Source of the DNA: an uncultured Collinsella sp.
GTDB lineage: Bacteria > Actinomycetota > Coriobacteriia > Coriobacteriales > Coriobacteriaceae
Direction of reading: 5' to 3'
DNA length: 64,000 nt
Assembly (NCBI GenBank): GCA_900768435.1
Contig: CAAGCW010000001.1
Location: 14,292 to 78,291, forward strand
Both the position numbers and the translations under genes were made by a program. Under the pieces are notes generated by a model. That model was not told the origin of the DNA and searched no databases. It saw only the letters and a list, made by a program, of their open reading frames with translations. This document shows, piece after piece, positions 42,340 through 50,467 of this stretch; the first letter of the stretch is position 1; every line of letters begins with the position of its first letter.

Positions 42340-42884
42340 CGGTGACGCTCGTCATCGGCGCCGCCGCGAGCGGCAAGAGCGCCTACGCCGAGTCCCTGTG
42401 CCTCGGGCACGACGGCCCTCGCGTGTACCTGGCAACGATGGAGCCCTTCGGGGAAGAGGGCGCCCGCCGCATCGCGCGCCATCGGGCGCTGCGCGAGGGC
42501 AAGGGGTTTTCCACCCTCGAGCGCACGCGTGACGTGGGCGCCGCAGTGTCCGGGCTTCCGCGCGGCTGCATGCTTCTTTTGGAGGACGTGGGCAACCTGG
42601 TTGCAAACGAGCTCTTCGCGGAAGGCGGCTTGTCCCCACGTGACCCCGACGCTGCGGCGCGCGAGGTTCTCGGAGGCATCGAACGGCTCGCTCAGGCCGC
42701 TGCGTATACGGTGGTGGTCACCGTCGACGTGTTCGCCGATGGGATGCGCTACGATGAAGGGACCGAGGCATGGAGGCGCGCGCTCGCGCGCGTGAACGCG
42801 GGCGTGGCGGCGCTGGCCGACCGCGCAGTCGAAGTGGTATGCGGGATTCCCGTGTGGATGAAAGGCGAAGGACCTACAAGGTGA
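42336..42884 (+). CDS. cobU: Bifunctional adenosylcobinamide kinase/guanylyltransferase
   Basis: A 182-residue CobU. The P-loop is GAAASGKSAYAE, VYLATMEPFGEEGARRIARHRALR contains the guanylylated His, and LLLEDVGNLVANELF with the DVFADG segment are CobU signatures. It phosphorylates and guanylylates adenosylcobinamide for CobS. Start and stop overlap the neighbours (ATGA with cobT, GTGA with cobS). A second, degenerate CobU-like domain is fused to CobC at 43645. Confidence 0.93.
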   Translation: MTVTLVIGAAASGKSAYAESLCLGHDGPRVYLATMEPFGEEGARRIARHRALREGKGFSTLERTRDVGAAVSGLPRGCMLLLEDVGNLVANELFAEGGLSPRDPDAAAREVLGGIERLAQAAAYTVVVTVDVFADGMRYDEGTEAWRRALARVNAGVAALADRAVEVVCGIPVWMKGEGPTR

Positions 42885-43648
42885 AGATAGTAGAGGCAAT
42901 CGGCGCGGCGTTCGGAACGTTCTCGCGCATCCCCGTCCCGAAATCGGCCTGGACCGATTTCGGGTCAACCCATGCGCTTGCCGCGTTTCCCCTGGTGGGC
43001 CTTGCGGAAGGCTTCCTCATGACGGCGTGGGGTCACGTTGCGAACCTGCTCGGCGTGCCCGCGACCATCGTCGCGGCCGTGCTCGTGGCGCTGTCTGTGG
43101 CGGTGACGGGAGGCATCCACCTAGACGGGCTCTGCGACACCTCCGATGCGCTTGCAAGTTGGGCCCCGCGCGAGCGAAAGCTCGAGATCATGCACGACCC
43201 GCGGGCGGGCGCCTTTGGGGTCATCGGTGTTGTTGTGTACCTTATTCTGCAGTTTTCCCTGTTCACCGCGCTGCCGCTTACGGCGGGGGCGTTCCTTGCG
43301 CTTCTGTGCTCGCTCGTGTTCTCCCGCTCGCTTTCGGGGCTCGCCGTTGAATGCTGGCCTGCCGCGCGGGCGGACGGCATGGCCGCGGGGCTCTCGCCTG
43401 CTAAGAAGCGCGCGGCGATCGTCGTGCCGCTTTGCGCTTTCGCTGCGGCTTCGGCCGCAGGGATGGTCGCGTGCGCTCAGGCCGTCGGTGCCCTTATGGC
43501 GGTGGCGGGGCTTTTGGCGCTCGCGTGGTACCGCCATGTTGCCCTGTCCCGCTTCGGCGGGGTGACGGGGGATTTGGCCGGATGGTTTCTGCAATGGGCC
43601 GAGCTCGCGATGCTTGCCATGCTGGTGGCGGGGGGCATGCTCCTATGA
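42881..43648 (+). CDS. cobS: Adenosylcobinamide-GDP ribazoletransferase (cobalamin synthase)
   Basis: A 255-residue integral membrane enzyme that joins adenosylcobinamide-GDP to alpha-ribazole. FSRIPVPKSAW begins the family signature, and GGIHLDGLCDTSDALASWAPRERKLEIMHD-type sequence (residues ~85-115) carries the conserved acidic residues. Several hydrophobic helices follow, and GVTGDLAGWFLQWAEL closes the protein. The start is GTG inside the cobU stop; the end overlaps the next ATG. Confidence 0.93.
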   Translation: MKIVEAIGAAFGTFSRIPVPKSAWTDFGSTHALAAFPLVGLAEGFLMTAWGHVANLLGVPATIVAAVLVALSVAVTGGIHLDGLCDTSDALASWAPRERKLEIMHDPRAGAFGVIGVVVYLILQFSLFTALPLTAGAFLALLCSLVFSRSLSGLAVECWPAARADGMAAGLSPAKKRAAIVVPLCAFAAASAAGMVACAQAVGALMAVAGLLALAWYRHVALSRFGGVTGDLAGWFLQWAELAMLAMLVAGGMLL

Positions 43649-44646
43649 TGCTCGTGGTAGGTGGCGCGCATTCGGGGAAGAGGACCTTCGTGCGCGAAAA
43701 GCTCGGGTTCGCGCCGGACGATTTCGTCGATGCGGCGCAGCTTGCGGAGGGCGGCGTGCCCGCTGCTTTTGTCGGCCGCGTCGCATACCGTGCTGAGGAA
43801 CTCGTACGCGCGCTCGACGCTGACCGGGCGGTCGAGCGGCTGATCGGCTTCGACGTAGTGATTCTGCCCTTGGTCGGCTCGGGGGTCGTCCCCATGCTTG
43901 CGGAAGACGCCCAATGGCGCGAGCGCGCGGGGCGCCTGGGATGCGCGCTCGCTGCGCGCGCCGACGTCGTCGTGCGCATGACGTGCGGGATACCCCAGGT
44001 CATCAAAGGAAACCTTGCCGATGCGCCTCGAGGGACGCAGGGCGCGGGCGCGCCTTTGGAAGTCGTCTTCGTGCGCCATGGTGCCACGGCGGGCACGGAA
44101 GACCATCGCTACAGCGGGGCGGGCACCGACGAGCCCCTGTCGAGCGCGGGCGAGCGCGCTTTGCGCGACCTCGCGTGCGATCGTGACGTGTTCCGTGTTA
44201 TCACGAGCGGCATGGCCCGCACCGACCAGACGGCGCGCATCCTCTTCCCGAACGCGGAGCTTATGGCTTGCCCCGGTCTGCGCGAGATGGATTTCGGCGA
44301 CTTCGAGGGGCGAAGCGCCGCCGAGCTTAAAGAGGATGCGCGCTATCGCGCCTGGGTAGACTCCTGGTGCGAGACGCGCTGCCCGCATGGCGAGGGCAAG
44401 AGCGATTTCACCCGCCGCGTCATCGCGGCGTTTCGGGAGGCGTGCGAATCGGAGCGCGCCCAGGGGAGTGGGCGCGCCGTCTTCGTCGTTCACGCGGGTA
44501 CCGTGAAAGCGCTGCTCTCCGAGCTAGCTGTCCCGAAAATGGGATACTTCGACGTGCATACCGAGCCGGGCGGCGCATGGGCCGCCACTTGGGATGGGCG
44601 CTGCCTTCGCGACGTTCGCCCCGCTTGGGGGGGCGATGCCCGGTGA
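43645..44646 (+). CDS. cobC: Fusion of a degenerate CobU-like domain with CobC-type histidine phosphatase
   Basis: A 333-residue protein. Residues ~1-130 look like a shortened CobU: a P-loop VVGGAHSGKRTF, a DVVILPLVGSGVVPML strand and VRMTCGIPQVIKG, which parallels the CobU ending CGIPVWMKG. The His-containing RIARHRALR motif is absent. Residues ~145-333 are a histidine phosphatase: FVRHGATAG (catalytic RHG), GMARTDQTA, LREMDFGDFEG and a second His in FVVHAGTVK. The phosphatase would dephosphorylate alpha-ribazole 5'-phosphate or cobalamin 5'-phosphate. The genuine cobU two genes upstream makes the N-terminal domain redundant as an enzyme. Confidence 0.82.
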   Translation: MMLVVGGAHSGKRTFVREKLGFAPDDFVDAAQLAEGGVPAAFVGRVAYRAEELVRALDADRAVERLIGFDVVILPLVGSGVVPMLAEDAQWRERAGRLGCALAARADVVVRMTCGIPQVIKGNLADAPRGTQGAGAPLEVVFVRHGATAGTEDHRYSGAGTDEPLSSAGERALRDLACDRDVFRVITSGMARTDQTARILFPNAELMACPGLREMDFGDFEGRSAAELKEDARYRAWVDSWCETRCPHGEGKSDFTRRVIAAFREACESERAQGSGRAVFVVHAGTVKALLSELAVPKMGYFDVHTEPGGAWAATWDGRCLRDVRPAWGGDAR

Positions 44647-45620
44647 TGACGATTCTTGCCGTCGCCGCCGGGTTCGCGGCCGACCTTGCCTTCGGCGACC
44701 CGCGCTGGCTTCCCCATCCCGTCGTCGCCATGGGGCGCGCGATCACGTGGGCCGAAGGCCGCCTGCGGGGCGCATTCCCGCAAACGTCCGCGGGCACGCG
44801 CGCCGCAGGGCTTGTGCTCGCCGTGGCGCTTCCGCTTGCGTGTGGGCTTTTGACCTGGGGAATCCTGCATCTTTGCGGCATGGTTCACTCCGGCTTGCGC
44901 TTCGTGGCCGAGGCATGGGCGAGCTATCAGATTCTCGCGGCATGCGAGCTGCGCCGCCAGAGCCTGGCCGTTGCCCGCGCGTTCTCGAAGGGCGGACTTG
45001 TCGCGGCGCGCGAAGCCGTCGGGCTCATCGTGGGACGTGACACGTCTGTTCTCGACGAGCAGGGCGTCGCGCGCGCCGCCGTGGAAACGGTGGCGGAGAA
45101 CGCGAGCGACGGTGTCATCGCGCCGCTTTTCTACCTTATGATCGGGGGTGCGCCTTTGGGCATGGCGTACAAGGCAGTGAACACGCTCGACAGCATGGTG
45201 GGCTACAAAAACGAGCGCTACATCGACTTCGGCTGCGCCTCGGCGCGCCTCGACGATGCGGTGAACTGGATTCCCTCGCGGTTATCGGCCCTGTTCATGA
45301 TCGCCGTGTGCCCGATCGTCGGGCTCGACGCGCGCGGGGCGGCGCGCATCTGGCGCCGCGACAGGCGTCGCCATGCGAGCCCGAACGCGGCGCAGACCGA
45401 GTCGGCGTGCGCGGGTGCGCTCGGACTGCGCCTGGCAGGACCCGCGGTGTATTTCGGCAAGCTCGTTGAGAAACCGACGATAGGCGACGCGTCCCGCGAA
45501 ATCGAGTGGGGCGACATCGCCCGGGCGACAAGGCTCATGCTCGCCGCGTCCGTATGCGCGCTCGTCGTCTTCGGCGCCGCGCGCGCGGCGGTCGTGCTCG
45601 CCGTGGGGGCGATGGCATGA
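44646..45620 (+). CDS. cbiB: Adenosylcobinamide-phosphate synthase CbiB
   Basis: A 324-residue membrane protein that links aminopropanol (phosphate) to cobyric acid. ADLAFGDPRWLPHPVVAMG at the N-terminus, VGRDTSVLDEQGVARAAVETVAEN-type sequence (residues ~130-155), KAVNTLDSMVGYKNERY and DDAVNWIPSRLSAL are standard CbiB signatures. Its ATG shares one base with the preceding stop (TGATG), and its own stop overlaps cobD. Confidence 0.95.
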   Translation: MTILAVAAGFAADLAFGDPRWLPHPVVAMGRAITWAEGRLRGAFPQTSAGTRAAGLVLAVALPLACGLLTWGILHLCGMVHSGLRFVAEAWASYQILAACELRRQSLAVARAFSKGGLVAAREAVGLIVGRDTSVLDEQGVARAAVETVAENASDGVIAPLFYLMIGGAPLGMAYKAVNTLDSMVGYKNERYIDFGCASARLDDAVNWIPSRLSALFMIAVCPIVGLDARGAARIWRRDRRRHASPNAAQTESACAGALGLRLAGPAVYFGKLVEKPTIGDASREIEWGDIARATRLMLAASVCALVVFGAARAAVVLAVGAMA

Positions 45621-46840
45621 GGAAAGACCACGCCGCGCCCCGGGCTGCCGGGGGAATCCTGCGCGCCCGCACGCATGGGGGCAGCGCGCAATCGCTCGGC
45701 ATCGCTTGCGAAGGGGGCGCCTCCAACCTCATCGACTTCTCGGTGAACGTGAATCCGGCAGGCCCCTCGCCGCGCGCCGTCGCCGCAGCTTGCAAGGCGC
45801 TTTCTCGAATCGACGCCTACCCTGATAGGGAAAGCCTCGCCCTCGTTCGCGCGCTAGCGCGCGACCAGGGCATTCCCGAAGATACTATCGTCTGCGGCGC
45901 GGGCGCGTCCGACATCATCTGGCGGCTCGCCGCGGCGGTGCGCCCGAAACGCATCGTCGTGTGCGCGCCGACGTTCTCTGAATATGCGGAGGCGGCATCG
46001 TACTACGGCGCATGCGTGCAGGAGTTCCCGCTCTCCGAAGCGGACGACTTCGACGTGCCCGCCTCCTTCGCCCGCGCGATCGAGGGGCCGGGAGACGTGG
46101 CGTACCTCTGCAATCCGAACAACCCGACGGGGCGCCTCGTCGACCCCAGCGTGATCGAGGCCGCGGCTTGCCGCTGCGAGCAGGTGGGCGCGCTGCTCGT
46201 CGTGGACGAGTGCTTCCTCGGATTTGCGCCCGACGCCCGCGAAAGGAGCGTGGCCGCACGCGCCGCGTGTTCGCGCCATGTGGCCGTGCTCTCCGCGTTC
46301 ACCAAGCTCTACGGAATGGCGGGGTTGCGGTTGGGATATCTGATCAGCGGAAACGCCCAACTCATCGAGGGGATTCGCCGGGCGGGGCAGGCGTGGCCCG
46401 TCTCTTCGGTCGCCGAGGCCGCGGGTATCGCCGCCCTGGAAGACGTCGAATACGTCTCGCGCACGCGCGATGTATTGGAGGGCGAGCGAGCGTGGCTTTC
46501 CCACGAGCTCTCCTCGCTCGGGCTTTCCGTCGTGCCGTCGGATGCGAACTTCCTTTTAGTCCGCACGCCGGCGAAAGACATCCCCGAGCGCCTGTATGAT
46601 CAGGGGGTTTTGGTCCGCACGTGCGACTCGTTTTCGGTACTGTCCCGTTTCTGGTGCCGCGTCGCGGTGCGCACGCGCAAGGAGAACGCCCGGCTTGCGA
46701 TGGCGTTCGGCCGTGCGCTTCGGGCGGAAGACGCATCGGGCGAAGGCGAACCCGACGAACGGGGCGGCGCTTCTTTCAGCGGCGCTATGGCGGGCGCGGA
46801 TGGCCGAGGCTTGGCGAAGGAGGTCGATACCCGTGGGTAG
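45617..46840 (+). CDS. cobD: Threonine-phosphate decarboxylase-like PLP aminotransferase
   Basis: A 407-residue fold type I PLP enzyme. HGGSAQSLG and IDFSVNVNPAGPS at the start, YLCNPNNPTG, VDECFLGF and the PLP lysine in SAFTKLYGMAGLRLGY match CobD, which makes (R)-1-amino-2-propanol phosphate for CbiB next door. The last ~45 residues are an acidic Gly-rich tail beyond the family's normal end. ATGA overlap with cbiB. Confidence 0.92.
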   Translation: MRKDHAAPRAAGGILRARTHGGSAQSLGIACEGGASNLIDFSVNVNPAGPSPRAVAAACKALSRIDAYPDRESLALVRALARDQGIPEDTIVCGAGASDIIWRLAAAVRPKRIVVCAPTFSEYAEAASYYGACVQEFPLSEADDFDVPASFARAIEGPGDVAYLCNPNNPTGRLVDPSVIEAAACRCEQVGALLVVDECFLGFAPDARERSVAARAACSRHVAVLSAFTKLYGMAGLRLGYLISGNAQLIEGIRRAGQAWPVSSVAEAAGIAALEDVEYVSRTRDVLEGERAWLSHELSSLGLSVVPSDANFLLVRTPAKDIPERLYDQGVLVRTCDSFSVLSRFWCRVAVRTRKENARLAMAFGRALRAEDASGEGEPDERGGASFSGAMAGADGRGLAKEVDTRG

Positions 46841-48332
46841 GGCCAAGCCCATCATGATCCAGGGCACCATGTCGAACGCGGGGAAGAGCCTGCTCGCGGC
46901 GGGGCTGTGCCGCGTGCTTTCGCAGGACGGCCTGCGCGTGACTCCCTTCAAGAGCCAGAACATGGCGCTCAACAGCGGCGTCACGGCCGACGGGCTCGAG
47001 ATGGGGCGCGCCCAGATCATGCAGGCCGAGGCGTGCGGCATCGCGCCCGACGTGCGCATGAACCCCATCCTGCTCAAGCCCGAAAGCGGCCACCGAAGCC
47101 AGCTCATCGTGGCCGGCAAGGCGCAGGGAGCCTTCGCTGCGAGGGACTACTTCGCGCGAAAGAAGGCGCTCATGCCGCAGATTTTGGAGGCGTTCGATTC
47201 GCTCGCGGAGGAAAACGACGTCATCGTCATCGAGGGCGCCGGCAGCCCCGCCGAAATCAACCTTGCCGAAAATGACATCGTCAACATGGGGCTCGCGCGC
47301 GCCGTGTCCTCCCCCGTGCTGCTTGCGGGCGACATCGACCCGGGCGGGGTATTTGCCCAGCTCTACGGCACGGTCGCGCTCCTTGCGCCCGAGGACCGCG
47401 CGCTTTTGCGGGGGCTTGTGGTGAACAAGTTCCGCGGCGATGTGGAAATCCTGCGCCCGGGTTTGGCCCCGCTCGAGAAGATGTGCGGGGTTCCCGTCGT
47501 GGGGGTCGTGCCGTATCTCACGCTTGACCTGGACGACGAGGACTCGCTCGCGCCGCGCCTATCTGCCCGCGAGGCGCGCGGCGTCATTGACGTCGCCGTC
47601 GTGCGTCTTCCGCATCTGTCGAACTTCACCGACTTCGACCCGCTTTCGCGCGTGCCCGGCGTGGGCGTGCGCTACGTTTCCTCGACGACCGATCTGGGCC
47701 GACCCGACCTGGTGGTGCTTCCCGGCTCGAAGACTACGCTCGACGACGCGCGTTGGCTTGCGGCTAGCGGCATCGGAGCCTGTGTACGCGCGCTTTCGGG
47801 CGCGGGCACGCCGGTGCTCGGCATATGCGGAGGCTACCAGCTTTTGGGAGACGAGCTTTCCGACCCGCACGGCAGGGAAGGCGCTGGCACCGCGCGCGGG
47901 CTCGGGCTCATCCCTGCAAGTACGGTTTTCAAGGAGGAAAAGCGCCTCGCCCAGTCGGCACTGCGCATCACGGGCGCCCAAGGCGCGTTCTCGGTGTGGA
48001 ACGGCATGATGGCGCGCGGGTACGAGATTCACGACGGCGAAACGACCGTCTCCTGCGCCCCTGCGGGCACGATTGGCGGCAAACCGGAAGGCGCGGCCTG
48101 CGGTAACGTGTTCGGAACCTATCTCCACGGCCTGTTCGACGAACCGGGGGTGGCGCTCGCCCTCGCGCGCTCGCTCGCGCGCATGCGCGGCCTGCCCGAG
48201 AGCGTCGTGGGTGACGCGGGCGCGGCGTCCGCGGCCGATCACCGTGCGCGTGAGTTCGACCGCCTGGCCGACGTCGTGCGCGGGGCGCTCGACATGGAGT
48301 ATGTCTACCGCATTATCGAGGAGGGCGTATGA
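46833..48332 (+). CDS. cbiP: Cobyric acid synthase
   Basis: A 499-residue glutamine-dependent amidase that amidates side chains b, d, e and g. MIQGTMSNAGKSLLAAGLCR is the P-loop start, PFKSQNMALNSGVT follows, and the glutaminase half has LPGSKTTLDD, Cys in LGICGGYQLLG and His in YLHGLFD. The GTG start has a very strong AAGGAGG site, and the longer frame upstream lies inside cobD. The end overlaps cobO (ATGA). Confidence 0.95.
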   Translation: MGRAKPIMIQGTMSNAGKSLLAAGLCRVLSQDGLRVTPFKSQNMALNSGVTADGLEMGRAQIMQAEACGIAPDVRMNPILLKPESGHRSQLIVAGKAQGAFAARDYFARKKALMPQILEAFDSLAEENDVIVIEGAGSPAEINLAENDIVNMGLARAVSSPVLLAGDIDPGGVFAQLYGTVALLAPEDRALLRGLVVNKFRGDVEILRPGLAPLEKMCGVPVVGVVPYLTLDLDDEDSLAPRLSAREARGVIDVAVVRLPHLSNFTDFDPLSRVPGVGVRYVSSTTDLGRPDLVVLPGSKTTLDDARWLAASGIGACVRALSGAGTPVLGICGGYQLLGDELSDPHGREGAGTARGLGLIPASTVFKEEKRLAQSALRITGAQGAFSVWNGMMARGYEIHDGETTVSCAPAGTIGGKPEGAACGNVFGTYLHGLFDEPGVALALARSLARMRGLPESVVGDAGAASAADHRAREFDRLADVVRGALDMEYVYRIIEEGV

Positions 48333-48844
48333 TCCACGTGTATCATGGCGACGGCAAAGGCAAGACCACGGCGGCGATGGGCCTCGCCCTTCGCATGCTC
48401 GCTGCAGGCCGCCGCGTCGTCGTCGTACAGTTCCTGAAAGACGGCGAAAGCGGGGAGGTGCGCCTGCTCGCCGAGCATTTCGGCGTGCCCGTGTTCGCGG
48501 GGAAGGCGTCGGACAAGTTTACCTGGTCGATGACGTCGGAAGAACTTGCCGCGACGTGCGAGCTGCACGATGGGAACCTCGCTTCCGCGCTCGTCGAGCT
48601 CGAGTGCGCGCAAGAGGGACTGCTCGTGCTCGACGAGGCGCTCGATGCGCTTTCGAAGGGGCTTGTCGACGAGGCGCTCGTGGACCGCGCACTCGATATG
48701 TCCGCGCTCGGCGTCGAAGTAGTGCTCACCGGGCGCGCGCCTTCCCGCAAGATCGTGGAGAAGGCCGACTACATAACCGAGATGCGGTGCGAGAAACACC
48801 CCTACGAGCAGGGGATATGTGCAAGGGAAGGAGTGGAGTACTAG
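48329..48844 (+). CDS. cobO: Cob(I)yrinic acid a,c-diamide adenosyltransferase
   Basis: A 171-residue CobO/BtuR-type adenosyltransferase. The unusual P-loop GDGKGKTTAAMGLALR, VVVVQFLKDG, LLVLDEALDAL and VVLTGRAPSRKIVEKADYITEM are all diagnostic. It attaches the 5'-deoxyadenosyl group to cobalt in corrinoids and can serve both synthesis and salvage. The stop abuts the cbiC ATG. Confidence 0.95.
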   Translation: MIHVYHGDGKGKTTAAMGLALRMLAAGRRVVVVQFLKDGESGEVRLLAEHFGVPVFAGKASDKFTWSMTSEELAATCELHDGNLASALVELECAQEGLLVLDEALDALSKGLVDEALVDRALDMSALGVEVVLTGRAPSRKIVEKADYITEMRCEKHPYEQGICAREGVEY

Positions 48845-49486
48845 ATGGATTCCAAGGAGATGGCGCCCGGCGACATCGAGCGGCGCAGCTTCGAGATCAT
48901 CACCGAAGAGCTCGGCGGCCGCACGTTCCCGCCGCTCGAAGAGCCCGTCGTGAAGCGCGTCATCCACACCACTGCCGACTTCTCGTACGCCGATTCCCTC
49001 GTGTTCACCCATGACGCCGCGCACTGTGCGCTCGACGCACTGCGCGCAGGGGCCACGGTGCTCACCGACACGAACATGGCGCTCGCAGGCATAAGCAAGC
49101 CCGCGCTCGAGAAGCTCGGCTGCAAGGCCGTGTGCTTCATGGCCGACCCTGATGTCGCCGCGGCTGCGCGCGCCGCGGGCACGACTCGCGCCGTTGCGAG
49201 CATGGACAAAGCTTGCGGCATCGAGGGTCCGCTCATCGTGGCCGTCGGCAACGCTCCCACAGCACTTCTGCGCCTCGCCGAGCTCATGGACGCGGGGAAG
49301 ATCGCGCCCGCACTCGTCGTTGGGGTGCCGGTCGGGTTTGTGAACGTGGTCGAGGCGAAAGAGGAGCTACTCGCGCGACGCGTGCCGGCCATCGTCGCGA
49401 GGGGTCGCAAGGGCGGCTCGACCGTGGCGGCTGCCATTATGAACGCGCTGCTCTACCAGATCACGCGCACAGGCGGCCCGAAGTGA
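48845..49486 (+). CDS. cbiC: Precorrin-8X / cobalt-precorrin-8 methylmutase
   Basis: A 213-residue CbiC that moves a methyl group from C11 to C12. The catalytic His lies in VKRVIHTTADFSYAD, close to position 41 as in the family. TDTNMALAGISK, AVGNAPTALLRLAELM and PVGFVNVVEAKEELL are further signatures. It starts one base after the cobO stop and its stop overlaps the GTG of cbiJ. Confidence 0.95.
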   Translation: MDSKEMAPGDIERRSFEIITEELGGRTFPPLEEPVVKRVIHTTADFSYADSLVFTHDAAHCALDALRAGATVLTDTNMALAGISKPALEKLGCKAVCFMADPDVAAAARAAGTTRAVASMDKACGIEGPLIVAVGNAPTALLRLAELMDAGKIAPALVVGVPVGFVNVVEAKEELLARRVPAIVARGRKGGSTVAAAIMNALLYQITRTGGPK

Positions 49487-50256
49487 CGGCCCCCGCATCC
49501 GCGTCGGCGCTGCGCATCTTCGCCGGCACCACCGAGGGTCGCCTTCTGTGCGAATGGGCGAGCGGGGCGGGCATCCCCGCCCGTGCCTACGCGGCAACCG
49601 AGTACGGAGGCGAGCTTTTGGGCGAGCTTCCGGGCATCGAGGTGCATGCGGGCAGGCTCGACGATGCCGACATGGAGCGCGAGCTTTCCGGCGCGTGCAT
49701 CGTCGTCGACGCCACGCACCCCTTCGCTACGCTCGCAAGCGGCAACATCCGGGCCGCTTCGCTCGCCGTGGGTGCACGATGCCTGCGCCTTGCGCGCCCG
49801 GTCGAGGCGCTGCCCAAAGGCGTCGTGCCGGTCGCGTCGATCGCCTGCGCGGCGCGCTTTCTCTCCGAGAACCCGGGTCGCGCGCTTCTCACGACGGGGA
49901 GCAAGGAGCTTGCTCCCTACACGCGCGTCGCCGATTTCGCGGAGCGCTTTTTCGTACGTGTGCTCCCGCTGCCCGGTGCTATAACGAAGTGCATCGACGC
50001 GGGGTTTTCGCCGTCGCACGTCATCGGCATGCAGGGTCCCTTCACCCGCGAGCTCAACGAGGCGATGCTTCGGCAGGTGGGCGCCCAGTGGCTTGTGACC
50101 AAGGACTCGGGAACCGTAGGCGGCACGGCCGAGAAGCTCGCCGCCGCGCATGACGTGGGAGCGCGCTGCATCGTGGTCACCCGTCCCGCCGAGGGAGGTG
50201 GGGCCCTTTCGCTTCGGGAAGTGGAAGACGCGCTCTTACGGGAGTTCGCGCGCTAG
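49483..50256 (+). CDS. cbiJ: Precorrin-6A / cobalt-precorrin-6A reductase
   Basis: A 257-residue reductase of the CobK/CbiJ family. RIFAGTTEGRLLCEWA is the N-terminal nucleotide-binding start, VDATHPFA the central signature, and VIGMQGPFTRELNEAML with VTKDSGTVGGTAEKLAAA the C-terminal ones. It is the last gene of the plus-strand operon. The start is GTG with a 4-base overlap; the frame upstream lies within cbiC and is unconserved. About 130 bases downstream lies a family 2 palindrome that may end the transcript. Confidence 0.94.
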   Translation: MTAPASASALRIFAGTTEGRLLCEWASGAGIPARAYAATEYGGELLGELPGIEVHAGRLDDADMERELSGACIVVDATHPFATLASGNIRAASLAVGARCLRLARPVEALPKGVVPVASIACAARFLSENPGRALLTTGSKELAPYTRVADFAERFFVRVLPLPGAITKCIDAGFSPSHVIGMQGPFTRELNEAMLRQVGAQWLVTKDSGTVGGTAEKLAAAHDVGARCIVVTRPAEGGGALSLREVEDALLREFAR

Positions 50257-50385
50257 GCGCTCGCCACGGCTGCGCGCCCTCTCGCCCGCGAGGAGGAGCG
50301 CCCCGAGCAAGCTCGACCCGTACAAGCCCGTCATCCACCAATAGCTCGAGGACGACGCCCGGAACTGGTGCAAACAGCCCTTTAA

Positions 50386-50455
50386 TAAGTTGCGGTGAAA
50401 TAGTGTCTGTTTTTGCTGCTAGATAGCATATTCAGTCCCTAATTCACCGCAACTT
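50386..50455. repeat. Palindromic repeat family 2, complete copy at the right edge of the cobalamin island
   Basis: The arm 50386-50409 and the inverse arm 50433-50455 match the copy at 17452-17522 at most positions, with an AT-rich centre. It separates the convergent cbiJ and efflux permease genes and is the right-hand counterpart of the half copy at 27756. Confidence 0.85.
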
Positions 50456-50467
50456 GTTGGTGGTGGC

